64,000 nt of DNA from FLUQ01 sp031550605. GTDB taxonomy: Bacteria > Desulfobacterota > Desulfovibrionia > Desulfovibrionales > Desulfovibrionaceae. A program made the translations under genes and the position numbers. Every line of letters starts with the position of its first letter. Within the stretch, counting starts at the first letter, position 1. Below, piece after piece: positions 13,890-22,424 of this stretch. The stretch spans positions 39,497 through 103,496 of the forward strand of contig JAVBOK010000021.1 of the NCBI GenBank assembly GCA_031550605.1. Reading direction: 5' to 3'. A model generated the notes under the pieces. It did not search any database. It had not been told where the DNA came from and worked only from the letters and a program-made list of their open reading frames with translations.

Positions 13890-16298
13890 ATGCCCTGGTT
13901 TTTCCGCAACAGATTTTTGGTGCTCGCCACTCTGGCCTTTCTGTTCCCCCTGCTGGCGCTGGCCGTATTTTTTGATCCCCCCAAAGAGGACATCACGTTT
14001 TTTCTGCCCGACGATCCGGTTTTGGCGGAGCAGTTTTCCGCTTTTCCCCTGACGCCCCCGGCCCGGCTCGTTTTTCTGGAGCTGTCCGCCCGGGACGCCG
14101 CGGCGGCGGACCGCCTGGACGAGGCGGTACGGATCGTCCGCCAAAAGCTGGTCCCGCCGCTGTTCACGGCCGTGCATCCCTCCCCGGCCATGCCGCGCGC
14201 GGAAGATCTGATGAGCCTGGTGCCTTCGCTGCTCAATAACGAGGAATTCACCCGGTACACGAACGCGGCGAAACCGGAAGAGCTGTCCGCGTCCCTGCCC
14301 GCCCTGAAAGCGAATCTGATGGGTCTGCAAGGCGTGGTGCTCAAGGAATTCATCCCCGCCGACCCGCTGGGCATGCTGGCCGTGCTGTTTGACCGCATGA
14401 AGCGCACCGGCCTGCTGCCGAAAGGACGCGAAGGCAAAATGTCCTTTGCCGGCCTGGAAGGGCTGGCTTTCGGCGGCGGACTGCGCAGCGCCGACGGCAG
14501 GGCCAGGCTGCTGTTCATCGAGACGCCGCTGCAGTCCATGGACGCGTACAGCGCGACCGTGGTCGCGGGGATCCTGTCCGGCCTGGCCCCGGCCATGCCC
14601 GAAGGGGTGACCGCAAGCGCCATTTCCGCCCACCAGCAGACGGCGGCCAACATCCGGACCGTGCAGGCGGACATGCGCCGCGTGCTGGTCGCGTCAAGCG
14701 CCGCTCTGGCCCTTATTTTCCTGATCTGGTTGCGCAGCATCGCGTCCCTGCCCGCCCTGTTCCTGCCGGCCTTCGCCCTGCTGGGGGCCTGGGGCTTGCT
14801 GTCGCTGACCCAGGAACGCCTTTCCGGCATCACTCTGGGGTTCGGCGCGGTGCTTCTGGGCATCGTGGTGGATTACGCCCTGCATATCCACTGCGCCATA
14901 CGCGCGGGCATGGCTCCCGAACGGGCCGCCTCCGCCCTGTGGCGGCCGCTGTGCGTTTCCTTTCTGACCACGGCGGGCGCGGTCAGCGTGCTGTTTTTCT
15001 CCGACCTGCCCGGCATGCGCCAGGTCGGGCTGTTTTCCATTCTGGGCTGCGCCGTGGGGCTGCTGCTGGCATTGCTCATCCTGCCCCTGCTGCACAGGCC
15101 CCCCGCGGCGCCCCTTGCGGCAGGGGCCGCTCCCCGCGCGCCGGGCGGCGGCCCGCGCATCCGGCCTCTGCCTTTCTGCCTGTTTCTGCTTTGCGTGGCG
15201 GCCGCCGTCTGGACGGGCAGAAACGTGACCATGCAGGGCGACCTGAGCAGCCTGGGGGTGCGGGATCCCGCCCTCGTTCATGCGGAAAGGGAATTCACGG
15301 AACGCTGGGGGCAGGGTTTCCGCCGTTCCGCCATGCTGGTCGGCAAGGGGCCGGACACGGAAGGCACCCTGACCGACGCCCGCAACGCGCTGCAAACCGT
15401 GGAGGCCGCGTTGCGCGAACGGAAGAGGGAGGACGGCGGGATCATCAGCCCCCTGCCCCTTATCCCGCCCCCGGGCAACCAGACCGCCTCCCGCGGTTTG
15501 TGGCACCGTTTCGCGCACGGATCCGGACCCGGCCTGCGCCGGGCTCTGGGTCCCGGCGGCGAGGCCGCGGCTCTGGGCTTTGCGGATACGGCTTTCGCTC
15601 CGTTTCTGAACGCGCTGGACGCGCCGTCGCAGCCCATAACCCCCGGCCTGTTCGACCAGGCGGGTCTGGGGCTGATACGCGCCCTGTTCCTGCCGTCTGT
15701 GGTCCTGGACGGCAAGCAGGTCACGGCGGTCATTTCCCTGGTTCCGGATGATCCGGCCCTGCTTGATGCCGTCAGAGGCGATCTGCCGCCCGGCAGTATC
15801 ATTTTTTCGCCCACGGGCATCGCCGCGCGCATCAGCGGGGCTGTACGCGACGACTTCACCCGGATGGGGCTGTTCGCCCTGGCCGTGGTCACCCTGTGTC
15901 TGGCCGCCGCGTTGCGCAGCATCCGGGGCTTTCTGCTGGCCATGGTCCCTTCCCTTGCCGGCTGCGCGACCCTTCTTTTCGCTTTCGGTCTGAGCGGACG
16001 GCCCATGAACATGTTCACCGCCGCCGCGATACCGCTGGTCATGGGCCTGTGCGCGGAATACGGCATTTTCATGACCCGGCACGTGACCCGCCCGGACGCG
16101 GCCTCCACCCCCAAAGCCATCCTGCTGTCCGGGCTGACCACCCTGGCCGGTTTCGGATGTCTGGCGCTGGCGGACCATCCCGCCTTGCACACACTGGGTC
16201 TGGCCGTGGCGGCGGGCATCGGCGCGGCCATCCCCGCCGCCCTGTGGCTGCTGCCGCTGCTCGCCGGAAAAAACCGTACCGGAACAGAGCAACTTTGA
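13890..16298 (+). CDS. MMPL/RND-family lipid exporter
   Basis: The 802-residue inner-membrane protein has the duplicated layout of MMPL transporters: one N-terminal helix, a large periplasmic loop (about residues 30-260), a five-helix bundle from residue 266, a second loop (about 430-650), and a second bundle from 659. The conserved acidic residue in the fourth helix of the first half is in GIVVDYAL. The matching position in the second half reads LCAEYGIF, a Glu in place of Asp. Such proteins export polyene or glycolipids using the proton gradient. It lies 12 bases after the LolA-like gene and is probably its partner. Confidence 0.88.
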   Translation: MPWFFRNRFLVLATLAFLFPLLALAVFFDPPKEDITFFLPDDPVLAEQFSAFPLTPPARLVFLELSARDAAAADRLDEAVRIVRQKLVPPLFTAVHPSPAMPRAEDLMSLVPSLLNNEEFTRYTNAAKPEELSASLPALKANLMGLQGVVLKEFIPADPLGMLAVLFDRMKRTGLLPKGREGKMSFAGLEGLAFGGGLRSADGRARLLFIETPLQSMDAYSATVVAGILSGLAPAMPEGVTASAISAHQQTAANIRTVQADMRRVLVASSAALALIFLIWLRSIASLPALFLPAFALLGAWGLLSLTQERLSGITLGFGAVLLGIVVDYALHIHCAIRAGMAPERAASALWRPLCVSFLTTAGAVSVLFFSDLPGMRQVGLFSILGCAVGLLLALLILPLLHRPPAAPLAAGAAPRAPGGGPRIRPLPFCLFLLCVAAAVWTGRNVTMQGDLSSLGVRDPALVHAEREFTERWGQGFRRSAMLVGKGPDTEGTLTDARNALQTVEAALRERKREDGGIISPLPLIPPPGNQTASRGLWHRFAHGSGPGLRRALGPGGEAAALGFADTAFAPFLNALDAPSQPITPGLFDQAGLGLIRALFLPSVVLDGKQVTAVISLVPDDPALLDAVRGDLPPGSIIFSPTGIAARISGAVRDDFTRMGLFALAVVTLCLAAALRSIRGFLLAMVPSLAGCATLLFAFGLSGRPMNMFTAAAIPLVMGLCAEYGIFMTRHVTRPDAASTPKAILLSGLTTLAGFGCLALADHPALHTLGLAVAAGIGAAIPAALWLLPLLAGKNRTGTEQL

Positions 16299-16402
16299 GA
16301 TTTCCATGGGCCGGTTTGTAAAAAACACACAACACACTTTTCCCGGATGCGTACGCGCCGAAGCGGCGTGCGCCCGGCGCGCGCCGCGCTGTTCGCTTGC
16401 GG

Positions 16403-16442
16403 GCGGCGCAACCGCCGCGAGGCGGCCACTTCGTTGCGCCGC
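16403..16442. repeat. Structured inverted repeat between MMPL and lipoprotein genes
   Basis: GCGGCGCAAC (16403-16412) pairs perfectly with GTTGCGCCGC (16433-16442) and encloses a second stem CCGCC/GGCGG (16412-16416/16421-16425). The 193-base gap holding it (16299-16491) also carries GGATGCGTACGCG near 16348 and its near-inverted match ending at 16447. It resembles a REP-like element; there is no T-run, so it is not a typical terminator. Confidence 0.5.
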
Positions 16443-16491
16443 GTATCCGCCGGGGTATTTCCAGAGTGAAACTGCTCCAAAGAAGGTCCGC

Positions 16492-17295
16492 ATGCGTAAG
16501 CGAATGCCCGTTCCCCGGCTCGTTGCCCTGTGCGCCGCCATGCTTGCCGCCGCCTGCGCCCCCCGTGCGGACCCGAACAGCCTGCGCGCCGTTGACCCCG
16601 TTATCGAAGCCCTCTGCGCGCCGAACCGCCTGGACCACGCGCTGGCGGCGGCGCCGCGGGGCTGGCGTTTTTCCGCTCTGTTCTCCGTTTCGGACAAACG
16701 TATTCCCCTGCTGATCCTGGTCAGGGCCGCCCGCTCCCCGGCCGCGCGGGCTCCGCGGACCGGACAGGCTCCGCAGGATCCGGCCGGGCTGGAGGCCGTG
16801 CTGCTGACGGAAACCGGCATGAGCCTGTGCTCTCTGGCCGTCACGGCCGACGAGGCGGCCGTGCGGACCAGCCTTCCCGACAGCCGGATCACGGCCCTGT
16901 GCGAACGGACGGGCACGGCCCTGCAGCGACTTGTCCTCTCGCCCCGGCCGGACGGGCGGGACAGGCTGCTGCGCGGCACGGAAAGCGCTGCCGAAGCTCT
17001 GCTCGACCCCACGGACCGGGCGCCCAGAACCGCCCTGTGGCGGGAACAGGGCTGGGACAAACTGGGCTTTTTCTTCACGCCGGACGGGCCGCTTCGGGAA
17101 AAACGCGCCGTCAGGGGCGACGCGCTGCAATGGAAGGCGCAGTACGCGGACCACGCCCGGGACGGGGGGCTGTACATCCCCCGTAACTGGCGGTATGCGG
17201 AAGGCTTCTGGAACATCCGCCTGGCCTTGCTGCCGCCTGATCCGGCGGCGGACGGAACGGCGGACGGAGACGCGCATGGACAGAATAACCGCTGA
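16492..17295 (+). CDS. Lipoprotein of the polyene-type lipid cluster, possibly DUF3261-like
   Basis: A 267-residue protein with a lipoprotein signal (RLVALCAAMLAAAC; lipobox Cys at about residue 20). The mature part has no domain that I recognise with certainty. Position and size suit the DUF3261-type lipoproteins seen in aryl polyene clusters, where they may act at the outer membrane. The ATG at 16492 was chosen because it begins the signal peptide and follows AGAAGG; the open frame extends further upstream without a sensible start. The last 20 bases overlap the next gene. The function is a guess from context. Confidence 0.6.
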   Translation: MRKRMPVPRLVALCAAMLAAACAPRADPNSLRAVDPVIEALCAPNRLDHALAAAPRGWRFSALFSVSDKRIPLLILVRAARSPAARAPRTGQAPQDPAGLEAVLLTETGMSLCSLAVTADEAAVRTSLPDSRITALCERTGTALQRLVLSPRPDGRDRLLRGTESAAEALLDPTDRAPRTALWREQGWDKLGFFFTPDGPLREKRAVRGDALQWKAQYADHARDGGLYIPRNWRYAEGFWNIRLALLPPDPAADGTADGDAHGQNNR

Positions 17296-17644
17296 ACTGG
17301 CCGCGGCCATGACGGGCCTGGAACGGGACGGCGACGGCTGGCGGGCCGCGTTTCGCCTGCCGCCCGCGTTCGTTGGTTTTGCCGGGCATTTTCCCGGCCG
17401 GCCCATTACCCCGGCCGTGGCCCAGATCCAAATGGGCTGTTTGGTGCTGGCGGCCGGAACGGGCCTGTCCCCCTGTCCGCAGCCCGGCCGCGTGGATGCC
17501 GCCAAGTTCACCCGGCCCCTGGGTCCGGAAGAAGCCCTCACGGTCCGCGTCCTGCCCGCCGGAACGAAGCGCTGGAAAGCCTTTGTCCTTGCGGGGAACG
17601 AAAGGGCCGCGGAATTCACTCTGAGCTTTGAGGATGCCCCATGA
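17276..17644 (+). CDS. Hotdog-fold 3-hydroxyacyl-ACP dehydratase (FabZ/ApeI-like)
   Basis: A 122-residue single hotdog domain carrying the dehydratase signature FAGHFPGRPITPAVAQIQM near residue 40. This is close to GHFPGxPxxPGV of FabA/FabZ, with the catalytic His kept and the last Gly replaced by Ala. The expected role is dehydration of 3-hydroxyacyl-ACP to the enoyl form that builds a conjugated chain. It overlaps both neighbours (20 bases with the lipoprotein gene, ATGA with the thioesterase). It is shorter than FabZ by about 20 residues and lacks a long N-terminal strand. Confidence 0.78.
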   Translation: MDRITAELAAAMTGLERDGDGWRAAFRLPPAFVGFAGHFPGRPITPAVAQIQMGCLVLAAGTGLSPCPQPGRVDAAKFTRPLGPEEALTVRVLPAGTKRWKAFVLAGNERAAEFTLSFEDAP

Positions 17645-18156
17645 CCATCCGGACCCGCAACGCCGCTGACCACAAAGAATCCGGCCCGCCACCGCTGACG
17701 CGCGGGGTGACACGCAGCGTGCGCTTTGAGGAAACGGACCCCATGGGCCTGGTCTGGCACGGCAGGTACCCCGGCTATTTCGAGGACGCCAGGGTCATGC
17801 TGGGCAACAGCCTGGGCATCGGGTATCTGGATTTTTACGCGGCCGGTTTCGTGCTGCCCGTGACCCGCATGCACATCGATTATAAACGGCCCCTGCGCTA
17901 CGGCGACACCTTCGTCATCACGGCCTCCCTCGTCTATACCCCGGCGGCCCGCCTGCACACCGAATACGTGCTGACCAGAAACGGGGGCATCGTCTGCACC
18001 GGCCACACCATCCAGCATTTCACCACCAAAGAGGGCGCGCTGTGCATTGCCAGGCCGGCCATGTACGACGCTTTCTGCATCCGCTGGCTGCGCGGGGAGC
18101 TCACGGCCGAACTGCCGCCTTTCGCGCGGTTCAGCCCGGAGATCCCTTCCTCATGA
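17641..18156 (+). CDS. 4HBT-type acyl thioesterase
   Basis: The 171-residue protein belongs to the 4-hydroxybenzoyl-CoA thioesterase/YbgC hotdog group. The active-site pattern is FEETDPMGLVWHGRYPGYFEDAR near residue 35, with the Asp, the conserved His and the Tyr-Phe-Glu turn. It is followed by DYKRPLRYGD. It would release or proofread acyl groups from ACP or CoA. An extra ~20 residues precede the domain. Thioesterases of this type are standard members of aryl polyene clusters. The start overlaps the preceding stop as ATGA, and its own stop overlaps the next start. Confidence 0.82.
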   Translation: MTIRTRNAADHKESGPPPLTRGVTRSVRFEETDPMGLVWHGRYPGYFEDARVMLGNSLGIGYLDFYAAGFVLPVTRMHIDYKRPLRYGDTFVITASLVYTPAARLHTEYVLTRNGGIVCTGHTIQHFTTKEGALCIARPAMYDAFCIRWLRGELTAELPPFARFSPEIPSS

Positions 18157-19370
18157 TCCGCGTCGGGGAACCCGGCCGGTCCGGGGCCGGCCTGCCGGAC
18201 AGCGTGCTGCTGGTCGTTCCCGTGTACAATCACGGCGCCGCGATCCGCGCGGTGGCGGAAAAGGCCCTGGCCGCCCATCCCCACGTGCTGGTGGTGGACG
18301 ACGGTTCCGACGAACCGGTGCCGGGCCTGCTGGCCGGTCTGCCCCTGGCCTGCCTGCGGCTGGAGCGCAACGGCGGCAAGGGCGAGGCCATCCGCCGGGC
18401 CGCGGCCTGGGCGGCGGACGCGCGTTTCACCCACATTCTGACCCTTGACGCCGACGGCCAGCATGATCCGGCGGACGCCGCGCGTTTCGCGCCGGTCCTC
18501 GCCGAAAACCCCAACGCCATTATCGTGGGCGCGCGGGATTTTTCCGTTCCCAACGTGCCGGGCTCATCCCGCTTCGGCCGGTCCTTTTCCGGGTTCTGGA
18601 TGCGGGTGCAGACCGGGGTCAGGGTCAGCGACATGCAAAGCGGCTTTCGTCTGTACCCCGTGGCGGCGCTGCTGTCCGTGCCCTGTTCGGAAGCGCGTTT
18701 CGCCTTTGAGATCGAAATCCTGGTCCGGGCCGTCTGGTCCGGTTTTCCCCTGCTCGAGGTCCCCGTGTCGGTCCATTACCCGCCGCCGGGCGAACGGGTG
18801 TCGCATTTTCGCGCCCTGTACGACAATTTCCGCATCACGTTGCTGAACACCCGGTTGACCATGCGGTCCATGCTGCCCATGCCCCACCGCCGCCTGCTGT
18901 CCGAGGACGGGGGCAGGATCAGCGTGGCGCGGCCCATGGAATCGCTGCGCGGCCTGCTGGCCACCAGGGAAACCCCGCTGAACCTGGGGCTTTCCGCGGG
19001 GCTGGGCATCTTTTTCGGCACCCTGCCTATCATCGGGTTCCAGATCATCAGCATTCTTTTTCTGTGCAGCTATTTCCGGTTGAACAAATACTGCGCCCTG
19101 GCCGTCAGCCAGCTGGCCATGCCCCCCCTGGTGCCGGCCCTGGCCGTGGAGGCGGGACACTACTGCCTGCACGGCGAATGGCTGACGGAAATTTCCTGGC
19201 GCACCCTGGGGCACGAGGCCCCGCACCGCCTGCTGGAATGGGTGGTGGGATCCCTGCTGCTGGCCCCGCTGCTGGCCCTGCTGCTGGGGGGCCTGGTCTT
19301 TGCCCTGGCCCTGGCCGCCAGGGCCGGCCTGTCGGGGAAAAAAGCGAAAAAAACCGGTACAGAGCCATGA
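18153..19370 (+). CDS. Glycosyltransferase family 2 fused to a DUF2062 membrane domain
   Basis: In this 405-residue protein, residues about 18-240 are a GT-A glycosyltransferase: VLLVVPVYNHG, the nucleotide-binding VLVVDDGSDE, NGGKGEAIRRA and the metal site LTLDADGQHD. Residues about 265-390 are a DUF2062 domain with hydrophobic helices (GLGIFFGTLPIIGFQIISILFL and others). The arrangement suggests a membrane-bound transferase adding a sugar or similar headgroup to the lipid made by the cluster. In aryl polyene clusters this slot is held by a GT2/acyltransferase protein. Here the acyltransferase is a separate downstream gene, which overlaps it as ATGA. Confidence 0.85.
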   Translation: MIRVGEPGRSGAGLPDSVLLVVPVYNHGAAIRAVAEKALAAHPHVLVVDDGSDEPVPGLLAGLPLACLRLERNGGKGEAIRRAAAWAADARFTHILTLDADGQHDPADAARFAPVLAENPNAIIVGARDFSVPNVPGSSRFGRSFSGFWMRVQTGVRVSDMQSGFRLYPVAALLSVPCSEARFAFEIEILVRAVWSGFPLLEVPVSVHYPPPGERVSHFRALYDNFRITLLNTRLTMRSMLPMPHRRLLSEDGGRISVARPMESLRGLLATRETPLNLGLSAGLGIFFGTLPIIGFQIISILFLCSYFRLNKYCALAVSQLAMPPLVPALAVEAGHYCLHGEWLTEISWRTLGHEAPHRLLEWVVGSLLLAPLLALLLGGLVFALALAARAGLSGKKAKKTGTEP

Positions 19371-20308
19371 ACGCCCGGCCTGCCCCCCCGCCGCTGCCCG
19401 AGCGCAATTTCGGGAACAAGGCGCAGTACGGTTTTTTCCACCATCTGATCCGCCTGGCCGGCATCCGGCTCAGCCGGCCGGTGCTGGCCCTGGTCGTGTT
19501 GTGGTATACGCTGCTGCCTCACGGCCGCAGGCGCTCCCTGCCCTACATCGAGCGGCGCTTCGGCCCGGCGGACTGGACGCGGCGGCTGCGCCAGGTCTGG
19601 AAACAGCAGCACTGTTTCGGCACCCTGCTGCTGGAACGGCTGATGCTGCGCATAACCGGCCGGGGCGGGATGCTGTACGAAAAAGAGCCCAGCGGCAGGC
19701 TGAAAACCCTGATGGACCGCGGCCGGGGCCTGGTGGTGCTGTCCGCGCATGTGGGCGGCTGGCAGGGGGCCGTGGGAGGGCTGCGTTTTCTTGACAGGCC
19801 CGTGAACATTCTGCAATACCGGGCTGACCACCACGGGGACCAGCATTTTTTCCGGTACGGGGCCGAAGAGGGCGGCGCCCCCGTCCGCTGCATCAACGTG
19901 GCGGACTATTTCGGCGGCATGCTGGAAGCCCACGCGGCCCTGGGCCGGGGCGAGGTTGTCTGCCTGATGGGCGACAGGATTTTCCAGCCCGGGGAACCTG
20001 CCGTGGATCTGCCTTTTCTGGGCAAGCCGGCGCGTTTTCCGGTGGGGGCATACAGGCTGGCCGCCATCAGCGGCGCGCCCATCGCCGTGATTTTCATTCT
20101 GCGCGGCGACCACGGCCCGGAGAACAGCCCCCATCCCGGCGGCGAAAACCTGTACCTGCGCCTGGCCGGGATAATTGAACCGGTGAAGAGGAATGCACGC
20201 TCCGCGGACGCCTGGAAGGATGAAGCCGCGGCCTATGTCCGGCATCTGGAATCCGTTGTGCGGGAGCATCCGTACCAGTTTTTCAACTTTTACGACATGT
20301 GGCGATAG
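19367..20308 (+). CDS. LpxL/HtrB-like lysophospholipid acyltransferase
   Basis: The 313-residue membrane-associated protein matches the LPLAT family of lipid A late acyltransferases. It has an N-terminal hydrophobic helix (RPVLALVVLWYTLLP), the block VVLSAHVGGWQ, MGDRIFQPGEP (substrate site) and FPVGAYRLAAISGAPI. LpxL enzymes carry His-x4-Glu/Asp at the first block. Here the fifth position is Gln (HVGGWQ), a possible change in catalytic function. It probably attaches acyl groups to the cluster product. ATGA coupling to the glycosyltransferase supports joint action at the inner membrane. Confidence 0.82.
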   Translation: MNARPAPPPLPERNFGNKAQYGFFHHLIRLAGIRLSRPVLALVVLWYTLLPHGRRRSLPYIERRFGPADWTRRLRQVWKQQHCFGTLLLERLMLRITGRGGMLYEKEPSGRLKTLMDRGRGLVVLSAHVGGWQGAVGGLRFLDRPVNILQYRADHHGDQHFFRYGAEEGGAPVRCINVADYFGGMLEAHAALGRGEVVCLMGDRIFQPGEPAVDLPFLGKPARFPVGAYRLAAISGAPIAVIFILRGDHGPENSPHPGGENLYLRLAGIIEPVKRNARSADAWKDEAAAYVRHLESVVREHPYQFFNFYDMWR

Positions 20309-20317
20309 GAGAACATC

Positions 20318-20581
20318 GTGCCCCAAAGCGAAACGGAACTGCGCAGCGCGCTGAAACAGGCCCTTGTGCAGGAGCTGAACCTGCAGGACGTGACGCCGGA
20401 CGGCATCGGCGACGACGCCCCCCTGTTCGGCGAAGGCCTGGGCCTTGATTCCCTGGACGCGGTGGAACTTGTGGTGATGCTGGAAAAACGTTTCGGCATC
20501 CATATCGACAACATGGCCGACGGGCGCGAGGCGTTTGCCTCCATCGCCGCTCTGGCCCGCTACATCCTCGACAAACGCTGA
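20318..20581 (+). CDS. Acyl carrier protein
   Basis: This 87-residue acidic protein shows the phosphopantetheine attachment motif GLGLDSLDAVEL, with Ser45 as the attachment site, and the typical four-helix pattern. It is the only ACP in the cluster, whereas aryl polyene systems usually have two. It should carry the growing chain between the ketosynthase, dehydratases and AMP ligase. It starts with GTG after an AGGAG site, 9 bases past the acyltransferase stop, and its stop overlaps the ketosynthase start by one base. Confidence 0.92.
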   Translation: MPQSETELRSALKQALVQELNLQDVTPDGIGDDAPLFGEGLGLDSLDAVELVVMLEKRFGIHIDNMADGREAFASIAALARYILDKR

Positions 20582-21840
20582 TGCCGCGCCCTGTGGACAT
20601 CGTGGTCACCGGCCTGGGCCTTGTCGCCGGCCGATACGCCGCCCTGGACGAACTGGCCGGGGAACTGCTGGCCGCGCGCCCGGCGGACGCGTTCCGGACC
20701 CGGCCCGTGGCGGCGACCCGGCCGGAAGCGCTGCACCCCCAAGGCTATCCTCTTTTCGCCCTGCCCGATACGGCGGCGCGCGACCTGACGGCGGCGGGCG
20801 GCACCCTGTCGGTGGGCATGGCCCTGGCCGCCGCCCGCCAGGCCCTGAACCAGGCGGGCATTCCCGCCGGCCCGGACGGCCTTCCGGATTTTTCCGCATC
20901 GCCGCTTTCCCCGGCCCGCATCGGGGTGTGCCTGGGGACCTCTTCCGGCGCGACCCTTGATTTTCCGGACTATTACCACGCGCACAAAAAAGGTTTGGCG
21001 GCGGATCCGGCCCGGCTGCGCGCGGTGCTGGCCTGCAACCCCGCCCCGGCCCTGGCGCGGCGGCTGGGTCTGTGCCTTGCCGGCGGCCCGCCCCCCCGCG
21101 CGGCCACGCTGACCAACGCCTGCGCATCCGGCACGGACGCCCTCGGCATGGCCATGGCCTGGCTGCGTCTGGGCCTGGCGGACATGGTGCTGGCCGGCGG
21201 AACCGACGAACTGTGCCAGACGGCCATCATCGGCTTTTCCCGCCTGCTGGTCGCGGATTCGCGGCTGTGCCGGCCCTTTGACCGCGACCGCGGCGGCCTG
21301 AACCTGGGCGAAGGAGCCGCCGTGCTGATCCTGGAAACCCTGGAACACGCGCAAAACCGCGGGGCAGCGCCCCTGGCCAGGCTCGGCGGCTACGCCACGG
21401 CCTCGGACGCCTATCACCTGACGGCCCCGCATCCGGAAGGACGCGGCCTGCGGCAGGCCACGCGGCTGGCCCTGGACTCGGCGGGGCTGGTCCCGGACGA
21501 TCTGGCCTTCATCAACGCCCACGGCACCGGTACCCAGGAAAACGACAAGACGGAATCCTTCGTGTTCCGCACCTGCTTTCCCGGCGTCCCCGTCAGCGCC
21601 ACCAAGGGGGCCACAGGCCACACCCTGGGCGCGGCCGGGGCGGTGGAAGCCGCCCTCACCGTGGCCGGCCTGCTGGCGCAAAAAATTCCCGCCGGTCCCG
21701 GTTTCGAGAATCCGCATCCGGATCTGGGGATCATCCCCGTCACCGTGCCGCGGCCCGTCCGGTCGGGGCACGCCATGTCCCAGTCCCTGGCCTTTGGCGG
21801 CGGCAACAGCGCCGTCATCTTCAGCAGGATGGACGCATGA
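20581..21840 (+). CDS. 3-oxoacyl-ACP synthase (FabF-type ketosynthase)
   Basis: A 419-residue thiolase-fold ketosynthase with a complete Cys-His-His triad: Cys181 in NACASGTDAL, His314 in NAHGTGTQENDK and His347 in KGATGHTLGAAG. It performs the decarboxylative condensation of malonyl-ACP with the acyl chain. It is directly followed, with ATGA overlap, by a smaller ketosynthase-like protein without the cysteine, the classical KS/chain-length-factor arrangement. Its N-terminal part is somewhat divergent, as is common in aryl polyene ketosynthases. Confidence 0.92.
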   Translation: MPRPVDIVVTGLGLVAGRYAALDELAGELLAARPADAFRTRPVAATRPEALHPQGYPLFALPDTAARDLTAAGGTLSVGMALAAARQALNQAGIPAGPDGLPDFSASPLSPARIGVCLGTSSGATLDFPDYYHAHKKGLAADPARLRAVLACNPAPALARRLGLCLAGGPPPRAATLTNACASGTDALGMAMAWLRLGLADMVLAGGTDELCQTAIIGFSRLLVADSRLCRPFDRDRGGLNLGEGAAVLILETLEHAQNRGAAPLARLGGYATASDAYHLTAPHPEGRGLRQATRLALDSAGLVPDDLAFINAHGTGTQENDKTESFVFRTCFPGVPVSATKGATGHTLGAAGAVEAALTVAGLLAQKIPAGPGFENPHPDLGIIPVTVPRPVRSGHAMSQSLAFGGGNSAVIFSRMDA

Positions 21841-22424
21841 GAGCCCTGCACGTCGCGGCGCAGGCCGCCGTCATTCCCCTTCCCGGCGAAATGCGCGCGG
21901 ACACCGCCGGTCTGGCGGCATTCGAGAATCCGAGGGACCTGCGCCGCCTGTCGCATTTCTGCCGTCTGGCCCTGCTGGCCGCCCACCGCTGCCTGGCCTG
22001 CGCATCCCCGGCCCCGGCCCCCGAAGAACGGGCGGAACTGGGCCTGATCATCGCCACCGAATACGGGCCGTCCCGCACTTCCTTTGACTATCTGGATTCC
22101 ATACTGGAGTTCGGGCCGCAACTGGCGTCGCCCACGGCGTTTTCCACGTCCGTGCACAACATCGCGGCTACCGGCATATCCCTGCACCTGGGCCTGACCG
22201 GGCCGGCGCATACGATTACGCAGCCGGAAACCGCCCCGGCCGCGGCCAGGGAGCTGGCGGCTTTCTGGCTGGTTTCCGGCCGGGTGAAGGGCGTGCTGCT
22301 CGGAATCGTGGACGAATACAACCCCGACCTTTCCGCCATGCTGGCACGGGAAGGCGACATCCCCCGGCAGCCACCCCGCGACGGGGCGCTGTTCCGCCTT
22401 CTGCGCCTGACGGAGGAACCATGA
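21837..22424 (+). CDS. Ketosynthase-like chain-length factor, half-size
   Basis: The 195-residue protein resembles only the N-terminal half of a ketosynthase: ELGLIIATEYGPSRTS, then SPTAFSTSVHNIAATGISLHLG and GPAHTITQPETAPAAA. The last block aligns with the nucleophile segment of active ketosynthases. The cysteine position holds Glu here, so it cannot condense by itself. Such partners pair with an active ketosynthase and set chain length in type II polyketide and aryl polyene systems. It is coupled by ATGA to genes on both sides. The half length is typical of this small family rather than a truncation. Confidence 0.78.
   Translation: MRALHVAAQAAVIPLPGEMRADTAGLAAFENPRDLRRLSHFCRLALLAAHRCLACASPAPAPEERAELGLIIATEYGPSRTSFDYLDSILEFGPQLASPTAFSTSVHNIAATGISLHLGLTGPAHTITQPETAPAAARELAAFWLVSGRVKGVLLGIVDEYNPDLSAMLAREGDIPRQPPRDGALFRLLRLTEEP

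Noticed and set aside
12617..14863. Upstream two-thirds of a 1011-codon minus frame that ends in lgt
   Set aside because: Only the part from the ATG at 12616 is Lgt; the rest is antisense to the dehydratase, LolA-like and MMPL genes.
14694..17216. 840-codon minus-strand open frame
   Set aside because: It is antisense to the MMPL exporter and lipoprotein genes, with no family signature.
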